From assembly GCF_964355755.1 (NCBI RefSeq), contig NC_092678.1, positions 22,982,365-23,046,364 on the forward strand: 64,000 nt of DNA, given 5' to 3'. Shown piece by piece: positions 23,701 through 31,665 of the stretch. This stretch comes from Antedon mediterranea. Taxonomy: Eukaryota; Echinodermata; Crinoidea; Comatulida; Antedonidae. Position 1 is the stretch's first letter. Every line of letters starts with the position of its first letter. The translations under genes and the position numbers were made by a program. Below the pieces are notes generated by a model. The model did not search any database. It was given only the letters and a program-made list of their open reading frames with translations, and was not told the DNA's origin.

Positions 23701-26431
23701 CTTCCTGCCACTTTACATTCCATATTTGGGCATATTTTCCAGTTCTAGTGATAAAACATGTTGAATACTACATCCTTTGTTGCCATATATACTATTTATT
23801 ATTATTTATTCAATGCATTTTTCTTATTAGAGTTTGATGACCTGGGTGTGGACAGAGGTTACGTATAAACCAAATCCAGATTTCTACGGATCTGATTCGC
23901 TGTCAGTGTTTGCACTTGACAAGGACGGCTTGTATTCAAAAGTACTTGAGATAGATATTGCTGTTATGCGAAACCCCTGCTCTGTACATGGAATATGTCA
24001 AGGTAAATCATAGAAATATTTTTGTGGAAAATCCCGGAACATTGTATAAGTGAGCTCTAAAGCTTGGTTTCCACTAGAGACGCAACACAAGGATGTAATG
24101 CAACGTAAAGGATTTGTGATGAAATATTCAAACTGTCGCTTGTCATTAGTCAACTCGCTTGCGCTGCATCTACGTTCTTGCATTGCGTCTGTAGTAGGAA
24201 CCAAGCAGTCTATGAGTTGAAAGGAGAAAGAGAACCTATTGTGTATCATGTCATTGACATGGGCTTACACGTAGACTGCCTAGTGTCTGCCTTCTTTCTT
24301 AAGCGTGGTTCCCACTAGCGACGCAACGCAAGGACGTAACGCAACGCAAGAGAATTGACCAATCACAAGCGATGGCTTATTCGCTTGTGATTGCTAACTG
24401 TCTATAACTTCGCTTGTCATTGGTTAAAACGCTTGCGTTGCGTTTACGTCCTTGCGTTACGTTCTAGTGGGAACCAAGCTTTACAAACGATTTAAAACCA
24501 ACTTAAATTTTGTATTGTTTGATTCTGGTACTGAGTCTCCAAAATGTATTTATAATTCTGATCTATTGTGTACCATTTTGAATGTCAATTATGCGATGCT
24601 TTAGGATTTTTACCGCGGAGAAAAACAATATAAATGGCGCACTCTATAGAATGATTACGACTGTTTGACGACATTGATCTTAACCAGTCGTCCTATCGTG
24701 TGAGAGAAATTTATTTTTAAAAGCTTTTAACGTTTGTTAGTACCGTTTATTAGAAGTAATGTATTGTTAACAGGGGTGTTCAATGACACAAAGTGTGAAG
24801 ATCCTAAACGTAAAAATGGATTTGATGGATACAATTGCTCATGTGAATTCGGCTGGCAAGGAGAATACTGTGAAAGTGATCGAGATGAGTGCCAACTTGA
24901 TGATCCGTGTGCTAGCCCGTATATATGCACAAATGAACCAGGTGGTTTCCGCTGTGCCTGTCCACCTGGAAAATCAAATTGTGATATGGAAGCGTAAGTA
25001 ATACTTAAAATCAGCGTAAGCATATTTGTGTATATTGCTTTTCTTCTACGTTTATGGCTGCAGTGTCCATACTGCGTGAAAAACGCCAACATCCTTAATT
25101 ATTCTGTAAGCGGAATGTATTATTAAAATGTATCAACATTTACATACAGGTGGGTGATAAGTTTAATAAGCCTGGCTGTTGGTGCAATTATATTCGGTAG
25201 CCTGGCAGGTATTGCTTATTGGTATAAGAGAAAGAACAGGTAAGTTGCTTTATATGTAGTGTTCTTAATAATATTATAGCGTTATCAAAATATATATTAT
25301 CCATGTGATTTTATGTATGCGATTAAAATACAAATATAATAAGCAGAAATGTTAGAGTAGACTTTAGGTTTATAGTTAATTAAGTTTTACTTTTGTTAAC
25401 ACGATGTTCATACAATTTATCTAGTAAAATAGACTTTGATGAAAGTGATGAAGATCATATTAATGTACTACCTATGGATAAGTAAGTATTAAACTTAATG
25501 GAAAAACCTTTTAATATGGTTATACATATAAAGGCTGTAGTAGTAGTTGATGTGACAAGTCATAGTCTACTAGTTATTTTGAATTGATATATATAGGATA
25601 ATTACATTTCTCTATTAAACTATGTCCGTCTATATAATAATACTATTTTTGTCTTGTTAAAGCGAAAGCCAAGTTCAGCTGGAAACATTTGATGGCAGCA
25701 ACGCTATTGAAGAGACTGTGAATGGTGAAACATCTCTTCAGTCCAATATTGTATGTGTTCCTATAGAGGGAACGAGTGATACGAAGAATACAGGCGACAA
25801 TACACAAAAGAGAAATGTCACTAAACCAAAGCGAAATCAAGTTTCACCACAACCACCTAAAATAGAGAACGAAGACGAAGGAAAAAGGTCTCCAACTGAC
25901 GAATTCAAAAGACCAATGAGTTCTCCGAGAAATCAGTTCCTAGCTTCTACCGATGTTGATGATGATGCTATAAGTTTATCGTCTCTTGGCGATGTGAAAG
26001 AAGGCCACAATTTAAGTCACTCACTGGATGGACGCGTGTCTCAGAATGAGCTGAAGGTAGCGTTTGCTCCTACTAAGAGATTACCAAAGAAGCAAGCCAG
26101 AGTAGTTGGTATCGACAAGGTTTATGATGATGTTGAAGAATTTGTGGATGATGGAGAGTTACAATCATCTGGAGCAGTTGAAAAACCTCACATGGCATCT
26201 GAAGAACTTGAGAGAACCACTCTAGTTGATTCCCTAATTGCTGAAACAGAACCTGTAAATCATCAGGTGGCACCTGAAGATCTGCAGAAAACCACTCCAG
26301 CCGATTCCATAATCGTGATGACTCAAGACCCATCTGAAATGTCTGAGGAGGCACCTGAAGATCTTCAAAGAGCCACTCCGTTCCTCCCCGGTGTCATTGA
26401 CGATGGGTTGATGTCGGAGGATGTTGTTTAG
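96..26431 (+). CDS. Giant modular single-pass membrane protein (FN3-like / cadherin-like / EGF / TM), 3' part of gene, 50 exons
   Basis: Fifty exons, listed in the group entries below, are joined by GT-AG introns with matching phases throughout. Joined length is 8717 bases: 2 leading bases, then 2904 codons and a TAG stop. The first exon opens inside a module and has no start codon or signal peptide, so the gene begins before base 1. Order of parts: repeated FN3-like modules, a jelly-roll-like insert, more FN3-like modules, a basic cleavage-like site, cadherin-like modules, two EGF domains, one transmembrane helix and an acidic cytoplasmic tail. This predicts a type I surface receptor or adhesion protein with a very large ectodomain. 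No family name is recognised; VWDE-like and other FN3-rich invertebrate receptors show similar modules. The gene model is well supported by phase; the function is inferred only from architecture. Confidence 0.85.
311..466. mobile_element. MITE-like element, family A, intron 1
   Basis: Ends are inverted repeats: left agtcaactctcccaatacc, right ...gatattggaaaagttgacta. A second member lies in intron 36 (18403-18541). Probably a non-autonomous DNA transposon. Confidence 0.6.
2097..2508. repeat. 79-83-bp tandem repeat in intron 5
   Basis: Units starting caaattctctaataactgc recur near 2228, 2311, 2393 and 2472, each with ttgtaacggtctaaaagg; spacing is 83, 82 and 79 bases. At the 5' edge (about 2130-2160) the unit core forms the palindrome cctctaata...tattagagg. 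Confidence 0.75.
3298..8863 (+). CDS. Giant receptor, exons 7-20: central FN3-like modules
   Basis: Exons 3298-3413, 3521-3644, 3746-3936, 4270-4471, 4596-4702, 5017-5191, 5694-5930, 6078-6171, 6259-6376, 6480-6625, 6714-6847, 7255-7524, 7837-8097 and 8709-8863, visible residues 370-1146. The repeated signature is clear: FEWAVGTEP, YTFAIGTQLGG, YDIAIGSEVG and YSIAIGND on one strand, then TYYATVRA near residue 465 and again in exon 19, and VDITPP or VDKSPP linkers. Exons 13-14 carry extra cysteines (NICADEE, DCQAQDAICQ), so one module may be disulphide-braced. The acceptor of exon 16 (ccaag) is poor in pyrimidines but keeps the frame. Confidence 0.8.
4795..4880 (-). repeat. tRNA-derived SINE fragment, intron 11
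   Basis: On the minus strand the sequence contains a box-B-like ggttcaagtcc preceded by a tRNA-like arm (gtctagtgatctaaagg). No complete cloverleaf is clear, so it is read as a SINE head rather than a tRNA gene. Confidence 0.4.
5352..5560 (+). repeat. Dispersed repeat, intron 12 copy
   Basis: The stretch with ggactataaactgtaggtc and gtgcacacatct matches, in reverse complement, 12905-13075 of intron 26 (agatgtgtacactggacc, ggtttatagtccttatcc). The copies are inverted, as for a transposed element. Confidence 0.5.
8929..9556. repeat. 24-bp minisatellite in intron 20, about 26 copies
   Basis: Unit core ttgtttatgaagtgtcaa plus gttaaa, repeated with scattered point changes. As 24 is a multiple of three, long ORFs open on both strands (KCQVKLFM or NLTLHKQF repeats). 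They lie between exons 20 and 21 of the giant gene and are not taken as genes. Confidence 0.9.
9805..11635 (+). CDS. Giant receptor, exons 21-24: FN3-like modules before the insert
   Basis: Exons 9805-9955, 10351-10466, 10931-11140 and 11461-11635, visible residues 1147-1363. Exon 22 has the linker VDMTKP and exon 23 the strand HWSEFNDPESQIGYYEIEL, which is the clearest FN3-like core of this part. Exon 24 ends a module (LTTTNKASSY) and starts the next linker (FFDDSSPTAGLVVDG). The intron before exon 21 holds the 24-bp minisatellite and is one of the longest in the gene. Confidence 0.8.
10145..10310 (+). mobile_element. 3' end of a non-LTR retrotransposon, intron 21
   Basis: The sequence translates SPFQFKSLLKTRLFQ then stop, the typical C-terminus of CR1/L2-type reverse transcriptase ORFs. 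It is followed by gctttataaatgttcgatat and an (att)n tail. Confidence 0.55.
11940..15814 (+). CDS. Giant receptor, exons 25-32: jelly-roll-like insert with Cys-rich and Thr-rich linkers
   Basis: Exons 11940-12088, 12588-12707, 13148-13291, 13903-14086, 14200-14354, 14663-14841, 15356-15485 and 15631-15814, visible residues 1364-1778. FN3 signatures are absent here. Exons 25-27 read as a beta-rich fold (WNMDGKDWKIHYDHEQ, then VVFWDGPDG). Exons 27-28 contain clustered cysteines (CSCCYEEN, then CDCDCS) and a Thr/Pro-rich mucin-like stretch (TTILPPTTTVP). Exons 29-30 (SDWHHYEFTF, then YTIQLSVDGNLLGDL) resemble a LamG or concanavalin-like sandwich. Exon 32 has eight cysteines near its start. Exon 29 uses a weak gtggga donor. 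The fold is inferred; the domain could be novel or a diverged lectin-like module. Confidence 0.72.
12905..13075 (-). repeat. Dispersed repeat, intron 26 copy
   Basis: Inverted partner of the intron 12 repeat at 5352-5560; the shared segment includes gatgtactaggttctttaaa and gtgtacactggacc. Confidence 0.5.
14958..15290 (+). pseudogene. Two decoy copies of the start of exon 31
   Basis: The first bases of exon 31, actacctcctcctagtgaag then atct, with their AG, occur at 14965 and 15195 as well as at the true exon (15356). The copies then read tttgtagctatatatgttaa, giving an in-frame stop if spliced, and continue with a shared downstream segment (cacatttcacaaacaatg). This is a local tandem duplication of the intron-exon border. 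Use of either copy would truncate the receptor. Confidence 0.7.
16046..20966 (+). CDS. Giant receptor, exons 33-41: late FN3-like modules and membrane-proximal beta-rich region
   Basis: Exons 16046-16242, 16497-16680, 17482-17646, 18186-18390, 18904-18983, 19188-19328, 20060-20210, 20531-20673 and 20881-20966, visible residues 1779-2229. Exon 33 returns to the linker VDTSPP, exon 34 reads YYWAIGTSPGGTDVQPF and later YYYVTVRAVNGAG, and exon 35 has the LSWTTAHDPSVAEY core. Exons 36-41 lose the FN3 pattern and carry spaced cysteines (EPGK-CVFTT, NEAHTC). Donor choice at 18391 is set by phase, because the stronger-looking donor at 18395 would force a stop in exon 37. Confidence 0.78.
16795..16880 (+). 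repeat. tRNA-like SINE fragment, intron 34
   Basis: Contains a box-B-like ttcgattcccggc after gctcatgcctcatgggcg. The neighbouring sequence repeats ggacac/aagggacat words. Read as a SINE remnant. Confidence 0.35.
17792..17940. mobile_element. MITE family B, intron 35
   Basis: 149-bp element with about 20-bp terminal inverted repeats: aaagctctgtctacactag at the left, ttgatagtgtagacagagct at the right. A 5'-truncated copy lies at 20985-21068. Confidence 0.75.
18403..18541. mobile_element. MITE-like element, family A, intron 36
   Basis: Second member of the family at 311-466, with ends acagtcttctctcccaata and attgggagagttgactgta. It starts only about a dozen bases after exon 36. Confidence 0.6.
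20328..20457. mobile_element. MITE family C, intron 39 copy
   Basis: Ends ggttcccacta / tagtgggaacc with inner acgcaacacaagg and cttgcattg arms. First of four members in introns 39, 44 and 46. Confidence 0.7.
20985..21068. mobile_element. MITE family B, truncated copy, intron 41
   Basis: Matches the right half of 17792-17940, from atgtcatattactaccatat to gatagtgtagacagagctt. Confidence 0.65.
21245..24002 (+). CDS. Giant receptor, exons 42-46: basic cleavage-like site and two cadherin-like modules
   Basis: Exons 21245-21431, 22081-22257, 22575-22726, 23418-23621 and 23831-24002, visible residues 2230-2526. Exon 42 has RRRR followed by Asp at residues 2243-2246, which fits the furin consensus R-x-(K/R)-R. 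It then starts a module with NDPPVI, HEDAG and SDSDDDPVVLEL. The second module runs VTMEENTDTN, YDVDSDDLLNLMF and PNPDFYGSDSLSVFALDKDG. These are hallmarks of cadherin-like, Big_9/VCBS-type modules with Asp clusters suited to calcium binding. If cut at RRRR, the FN3 part could be released or stay attached non-covalently; this is inference. Confidence 0.78.
21908..21985 (+). repeat. tRNA-like SINE head, intron 42
   Basis: Box-A-like gtggtttaatggtagaatg resembles the D arm of tRNA-Gly; a box-B-like aagttcgaaac follows. The arms between them do not fold well. Confidence 0.4.
22821..22994. mobile_element. MITE family C, intron 44 copy (degenerate)
   Basis: Left end aagcttagttcccactag with gcaacgcaaagacg; the right part keeps gcgttga and tttgcgttgtat but has lost a clean right end. 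Confidence 0.55.
23011..23338. mobile_element. MITE family D, intron 44
   Basis: 328-bp element with long inverted ends: ctaatacccttttcacatct at the left, agatgtgaaaagggtattag at the right, then tgtaaca/tgttaca arms. It ends about 80 bases before exon 45. Confidence 0.75.
24061..24206. mobile_element. MITE family C, intron 46, first copy
   Basis: Ends agcttggtttccactagag / gtagtaggaaccaagc; internal gacgcaacacaaggatg and cttgcattgcgtc. Confidence 0.7.
24301..24482. mobile_element. MITE family C, intron 46, best preserved copy
   Basis: Ends aagcgtggttcccactagcg / ctagtgggaaccaagctt. Long inner arms (acgcaaggacgtaacgc / gcgtttacgtccttgcgtt) can fold as a hairpin over most of its length. Confidence 0.75.
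24774..25239 (+). CDS. Giant receptor, exons 47-48: two EGF domains and transmembrane helix
   Basis: Exons 24774-24993 and 25150-25239. The first EGF starts in exon 46 (NPCSVHGICQ) and ends CSCEFGWQGEYC. The second begins DRDECQLDDPC and ends FRCACPPGKSNC; its D-x-D-E-C start resembles a calcium-binding EGF. Exon 48 encodes one hydrophobic helix, about residues 2601-2625, starting WVISLISLAVGAIIFGSLAG and followed by the stop-transfer YKRKN. This is the only strong membrane segment in the visible protein, giving type I topology with the repeats outside the cell. Confidence 0.88.
25425..26431 (+). CDS. Giant receptor, exons 49-50: cytoplasmic tail and stop
   Basis: Exons 25425-25481 and 25663-26431; TAG at 26429-26431. 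The roughly 280-residue tail is acidic and low in hydrophobics. It has Lys/Arg patches (KRNVTKPKRNQV, TKRLPKKQAR), a VYDDVEEFVDD stretch and a threefold motif: SEELERTTLVDSLI, APEDLQKTTPADSII, APEDLQRATP. No kinase, TIR or death domain is visible. The repeated E-D-L-Q motif could be a docking or phosphorylation site array. Degenerate copies of part of exon 50 occur downstream at 32.9-34.2 kb. Confidence 0.85.
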
Positions 26432-26490
26432 AATGTATATGGCATAAACGCCCAACGAGAGATCCTTCCTAATCAAGTGTTCTGTTGACA

Positions 26491-26505
26491 AATAAATGAA
26501 ATAAA
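26491..26505 (+). terminator. Polyadenylation signals of the giant receptor gene
   Basis: Two AATAAA hexamers (26491-26496 and 26500-26505) lie about 60-75 bases after the stop codon, followed by an A-run and a T/G-containing stretch. This sets a very short 3' UTR. Confidence 0.7.
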
Positions 26506-26966
26506 TTTCAGTAAAAAAAATTTAATACATGATTGTAGATTGCATACTGAAATTTGCATATATTAGCATATACAACATTACTGAATGTGCGATTCAGATC
26601 CGCTGTGCAGCAATTGTAATATTTTAGTGTTGGTACGCATTTGATTCAGTTACCTTTACTATATGTGTTCATATAATCATTTAGTATTTCTCTGTTTAAT
26701 GGACGCCAACTTCGACAGTGGTTGTAGGTCAATCTAATGACCCAAGGTGAAACTAATGACCTGAAGTATGGTCAGTAACTAAAGTAACTCAAAAGTATTA
26801 TAAGTAGTCAAGAATAGTTTCGCCTCACATAGGTGTCATTTTGACTTATGAATATTCATTAGTAGGTGTCTATGAATATTCATTAACAGTTCGTTTAGAA
26901 ACGACACCTATGTTATGGGATAGTATTGTGAGTACTTCATAACCGCCAGCAGTGTAATCGGGTGAC

Positions 26967-27047
26967 GATTCCTGTGCTGCACGCGTAAAGGTATGTGGTC
27001 ACTCGTCTCCCCGGAGTGCGATCATAGCTTTACGTATCACAGGAATC
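26967..27047. other. 81-base hairpin, first tandem copy
   Basis: gattcctgtg pairs perfectly with cacaggaatc; inside this, gcgtaaag pairs with ctttacgt and cactc with gagtg around a ctccccg loop. An almost identical hairpin lies at 27511-27591. It could be a structured RNA or a transposon subterminal region; no known RNA family is recognised. Confidence 0.5.
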
Positions 27048-27510
27048 CGAAGTCCACCTAACCGTCCGTGTTTTTGGATTCATATTCCATCATTGTTGTT
27101 GTCTTATTACGTACATACTGTATTATAATTTTCATGTGACATAATTATTATTGAAGCCGGCGGCTTCTACAGACCCAGTTTTTAAGGTCAAAGTTCGTGA
27201 TCGCCTTACCAGGTGACTGAATACATAATTAAGTAAGTAAAGATATGGAAATAAGTAAAGTAACTCAAAAGTATTATAAGTATTTTAGTGTGGGTTTGCT
27301 TCACATTGGTGTCATTTGAACTTCTTAATGAACAAACTCAGTTGGACTTCGTACGCAGTCCATAAATCATTAATATTCATTAACATCAAAAGCGTAAAAT
27401 AATGAATATTCATGATTTGATTAACTGTCAATAAGTAATCCCAAACGACACCTATGTTATGGGATAGTATTGTGAGTACTTAATAACCGCCAGCAGTGTA
27501 ATCGGGTGAC

Positions 27511-27591
27511 GATTCCTGTGCTGCACGCGTAAAGGTGTGTGGTCACTCGTCTCCCCGGAGTGCGATCATAGCTTTACGTATCACAGGAATC
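27511..27591. other. 81-base hairpin, second tandem copy
   Basis: Same length and stems as 26967-27047, with a single visible change in a loop (gtatgtgg to gtgtgtgg). Confidence 0.5.
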
Positions 27592-27956
27592 CGAAGTCCA
27601 CCTAACCGTCCGTGTTTTCGGATTCATGTAAAATATTCATAAATATTCCATCATTGTTGTCTTATTACTTACATACTGTATTGTAATTTTCATATGACAT
27701 AATTATTATTGAAGCCGGCGGCTTCTAAAGACCCAGTTTTTAAGGTCAAAGTTCGTGATCGCCTTCCAGGTGACTGAATACATAATTAAGTAAGTAAAGA
27801 TATGGAAATAAGTAAAGTAACTCAAAAGTATTATAAGTATTTTAGAGTGGGTTTGCTTCACATTGGTGTCATTTGAACTTCTTAATGAACAAACTCAGTT
27901 GGACTTCGTACGCAGTCCATAAATCATTAATATTCATTAACATCAGGTGTTAATTA

Positions 27957-28997
27957 ACATAACAGCTACCTACTGACGTCACGTCTTACTTGACATACCA
28001 CTTGCATACGTACGTCACACCTGCAGGGCATGCGCGCATACAGGATGATAATAATGTGTGTGGCAAAATCTTGAAAAGTACAGTTTAATTTCAAATAAAA
28101 TGGTGAATTGACAGAAAACTACCTCCATGATTTGGTGTTTAGTATTGCAGCCTATTGAAATAGTGTATATTTCGTTTAATTCTTTATGCAAAACGTTTCG
28201 AAAAAGACCAGTAATTTTGAGCCGGCCAGTACAACTAGGCCTATGCCTACGTGTACGACTGCTGCTGCTGGTGGACGTGACACGTGGAAAGTCGCGGTTC
28301 ACTCAAATGGTTAAAATTAACATGCTTGTTGTAGCAATTATCATTGTAAGTACATTATTATTATTATTATTACGGCATGGATGGGGGTAGGCCTAGAGTA
28401 GGCTACGGCGAGTTAGCCTAGGCCTAGCCAAGTTTGGTGCAAATGCTATGCTATGTATTCTAATACAAAGGTTGATTTCTAAATTATAAATGTCATTCAG
28501 ACATTACGTTTCCAGGACATTTTGGCCTTTCTGGTGGTCTTTTCTGCCTGCCAACTCCACGCATAAGGCCCAATTTTGGTTATGCCTCACACGCATGGCT
28601 ATTTGGCTAAAAATCAGGAAAAACATTTTGAAATTAACTTGCCTAGATAGTATTTATGTAATTAATTTGACATGGTTGATCCCGTCGTTGATGTGATGTA
28701 GTGCAGGAAAGCTCGTGTCCAAAAATTAAACATAGTGGGCGTATTATTAGTTGTTTTTTGTATTCGATTGGGACTGTTAATCGGCACAGACATGTGATAT
28801 ATAGAAAACACAATTAGGTCAATAAAATGCCATTCATAACTGAATGTTTTTGTACATCATTCAGATATTTGGTTTTCCATGACCTTTTGGTCTTTCTGGG
28901 GATTTTTTTACTTTTCAATGTTTTTTAATAATTGCTGTAGTATAATTTAGTTAGATTAGTTTGTAATGTACATTGATATTTCATTATTAATTCCAGG
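27957..28997. other. Intergenic stretch with a possible promoter and a short duplication
   Basis: Contains a CRE-like tgacgtca near 27974 and a CpG-bearing stretch to 28020. Two similar segments about 350 bases apart (28495-28550 and 28848-28905, cattcaga...cctttctgg) mark an old duplication. Small ORFs on both strands have no recognisable content. Confidence 0.35.
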
Positions 28998-29079
28998 GTC
29001 TTTTTGGAATATAACATGTTTCTCACAAAGACGCAGAACATTCAGCATTTGGATTTAACTCATCCAGAGGATAGCCAGG
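28998..29079 (+). CDS. Possible short + strand exon
   Basis: It has a good acceptor (attaattccag) and donor (cag|gtaaga). From an internal ATG it reads MFLTKTQNIQHLDLTHPEDS, open to the donor. No phase-matched partner exon is found, as the next 2.6 kb is minisatellite, so this may be an orphan exon of a decayed gene. I do not recognise the peptide. Confidence 0.2.
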
Positions 29080-29354
29080 TAAGATATTTCAAAAACTGAA
29101 TGTTAAGCAAGCTTAAACTTAAATAGCAAAAATCAAGAAAGATATTTCTTTTTCATAGCATGGCTATGAAAGGTTAGATACTTTTTTTTATTCTACGGCA
29201 TCCCATACCAAAATAAAAGCGTGTTCAGCAAAGAGTTTTTCTGTCAACCTCCTTCTGTTCTCGGTACTTTTGCCAGATATAGTGAGAACAATAACTGGGC
29301 TCAGAAAGCAAACTTTGTTGTAAAAGGTTCACTTAGTTGTAAACTAAACTTTTG

Positions 29355-31665
29355 GTAGAATCGAGACCATGTGTAGTTCGTCGTCTTAGTGAGATCTGTT
29401 GCATGCGTATTAGTTTTTTTGTCTTCTAAACTTTTTTTTGTAGAATCGAGACCATGTGTAGTTCATCGTCTTAGTGAGATCTGTTGCATGCGTATTAGTT
29501 TTTTTGTCTTCTTAACTTTTTTTGTAGAATCGAGACCATGTGTAGTTCATCGTCTTAGTGAGATCTGTTGCATAGCGTATTAGTTTTTTTGTCTTCTAAA
29601 CTTTTTTTTGGTAGAATCGAGACCATGTGTAGTTCATCGTCTTAGTGAGATCTGTTGCATAGCGTATTAGTTTTTTTGTCTTCTGAACTTTTTTTTGGTA
29701 GAATCGAGACCATGTGTAGTTCATCGTCTTAGTGAGATCTGTTGCATAGCGTATTAGTTTCTTTGTCTTTTAAACTTTTTTTTGTAGAATCGAGACCATG
29801 TGTAGTTCATCGTCTTAGTGAGATCTGTTGCATGCGTATTAGTTTTTTTGTCTTCTAAACTTTTTTTTGTAGAATCGAGACCATGTGTAGTTCATCGTCT
29901 TAGTGAGATCTGTTGCATAGCGTATTAGTTTTTTTGTCTTCTAAACTTTTTTTTGGTAGAATCGAGACCATGTGTAGTTCATCGTCTTAGTGAGATCTGT
30001 TGCATAGCGTATTAGTTTTTTTGTCTTCTAAACTTTTTTTTGGTAGAATCGAGACCATGTGTAGTTCATCGTCTTAGTGAGATCTGTTGCATAGCGTATT
30101 AGTTTTTTTGTCTTCTAAACTTTTTTTTGGTAGAATCGAGACCATGTTTAGTTCATCGTCTTAGTGAGATCTGTTGCATAGCATATTAGTTTTTTTGTCT
30201 TCTAAACTTTTTTTTGTAGAATCGAGACCATGTGTAGTTCATCGTCTTAGTGAGATCTGTTGCATGCGTATTAGTTTCTTTGTCTTCTAAACTTTTTTTT
30301 GGTAGAATCGAGACCATGTGTAGTTCATCGTCTTAGTGAGATCTGTTGCATGCGTATTAGTTTCTTTGTCTTCTAAACTTTTTTTGGTAGAATCGAGACC
30401 ATGTGTAGTTCATCGTCTTAGTGAGATCTGTTGCATAGCGTATTAGTTTTTTTGTCTTCTAAACTTTTTTTTGGTAGAATCGAGACCATGTTTAGTTCAT
30501 CGTCTTAGTGAGATCTGTTGCATGCGTATTAGTTTCTTTGTCTTCTAAACTTTTTTTTGGTAGAATCGAGACCATGTTTAGTTCATCGTCTTAGTGAGAT
30601 CTGTTGCATGCATATTAGTTTTTTTGTCTTCTAAACTTTTTTTTGTAGAATCGAGACCATGTGTAGTTCATCGTCTTAGTGAGATCTGTTGCATGCGTAT
30701 TAGTTTCTTTGTCTTCTAAACTTTTTTTAGGTAGAATCGAGACCATGTTTAGTTCATCGTCTTAGTGAGATCTGTTGCATGCGTATTAGTTTTTTTGTCT
30801 TCTACACTTTTTTTGGTAGAATCGAGACCATGTGTAGTTCATCGTCTTAGTGAGATCTGTTGCATAGCGTATTAGTTTTTTTGTCTTCTAAACTTTTTTT
30901 TGGTAGAATCGAGACCATGTGTAGTTCATCGTCTTAGTGAGATCTGTTGCATGCGTATTAGTTTCTTTGTCTTTTAAACTTTTTTTGGTAGAATCGAGAC
31001 CATGTGTAGTTCATCGTCTTAGTGAGATCTGTTGCATAGCGTATTAGTTTCTTTGTCTTCTAAACTTTTTTTTGTAGAATCGAGACCATGTGTAGTTCAT
31101 CGTCTTAGTGAGATCTGTTGCATAGCGTATTAGTTTCTTTGTCTTCTAAACTTTTTTTTGTAGAATCGAGACCATGTGTAGTTCATCGTCTTAGTGAGAT
31201 CTGTTGCATAGCGTATTAGTTTCTTTGTCTTCTAAACTTTTTTTTGGTAGAATCGAGACCATGTGTAGTTCATCGTCTTAGTGAGATCTGTTGCATAGCG
31301 TATTAGTTTCTTTGTCTTTTAAACTTTTTTTTGTAGAATCGAGACCATGTGTAGTTCATCGTCTTAGTGAGATCTGTTGCATAGCGTATTAGTTTCTTTG
31401 TCTTCTAAACTTTTTTTTGTAGAATCGAGACCATGTGTAGTTCATCGTCTTAGTGAGATCTGTTGCATAGCGTATTAGTTTCTTTGTCTTCTAAACTTTT
31501 TTTGGTAGAATCGAGACCATGTGTAGTTCATCGTCTTAGTGAGATCTGTTGCATAGCGTATTAGTTTCTTTGTCTTTTAAACTTTTTTTGGTAGAATCGA
31601 GACCATGTGTAGTTCATCGTCTTAGTGAGATCTGTTGCATAGCGTATTAGTTTCTTTGTCTTCTA
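29355..31665. repeat. 86-bp minisatellite, 27 copies
   Basis: The word gaatcgagaccatg recurs 27 times between 29357 and 31593, a mean spacing of 86.0 bases. Units differ in a few places (gcatgcg or gcatagcg, tttttttg or tttctttg, length of a T-run), and variants are interspersed. There is no coding signal, although unit 3' parts (ttttgtcttctaaac, T-run) resemble a polypyrimidine tract. Confidence 0.9.

Larger units (their letters stand above)
26757..27956. repeat. Tandem ~550-bp repeat, two copies plus a partial third
   Basis: Landmarks recur about 550 bases apart: acgacacctatgttatggg near 26901 and 27445, and gaagccggcggcttc at 27153 and 27711. The third copy (27790-27956) matches only the first ~165 bases of copy two. 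Each unit has AT-rich inverted repeats (atgaatattcat), a perfect 7+1+7 palindrome (gaagccg-g-cggcttc) and a long hairpin. No ORF of note. Confidence 0.85.

Noticed and set aside
28015-28390. Overlapping ORFs of 95 (-) and 87 (+) codons
   Set aside because: No conserved motif, and neither fits a splice chain.
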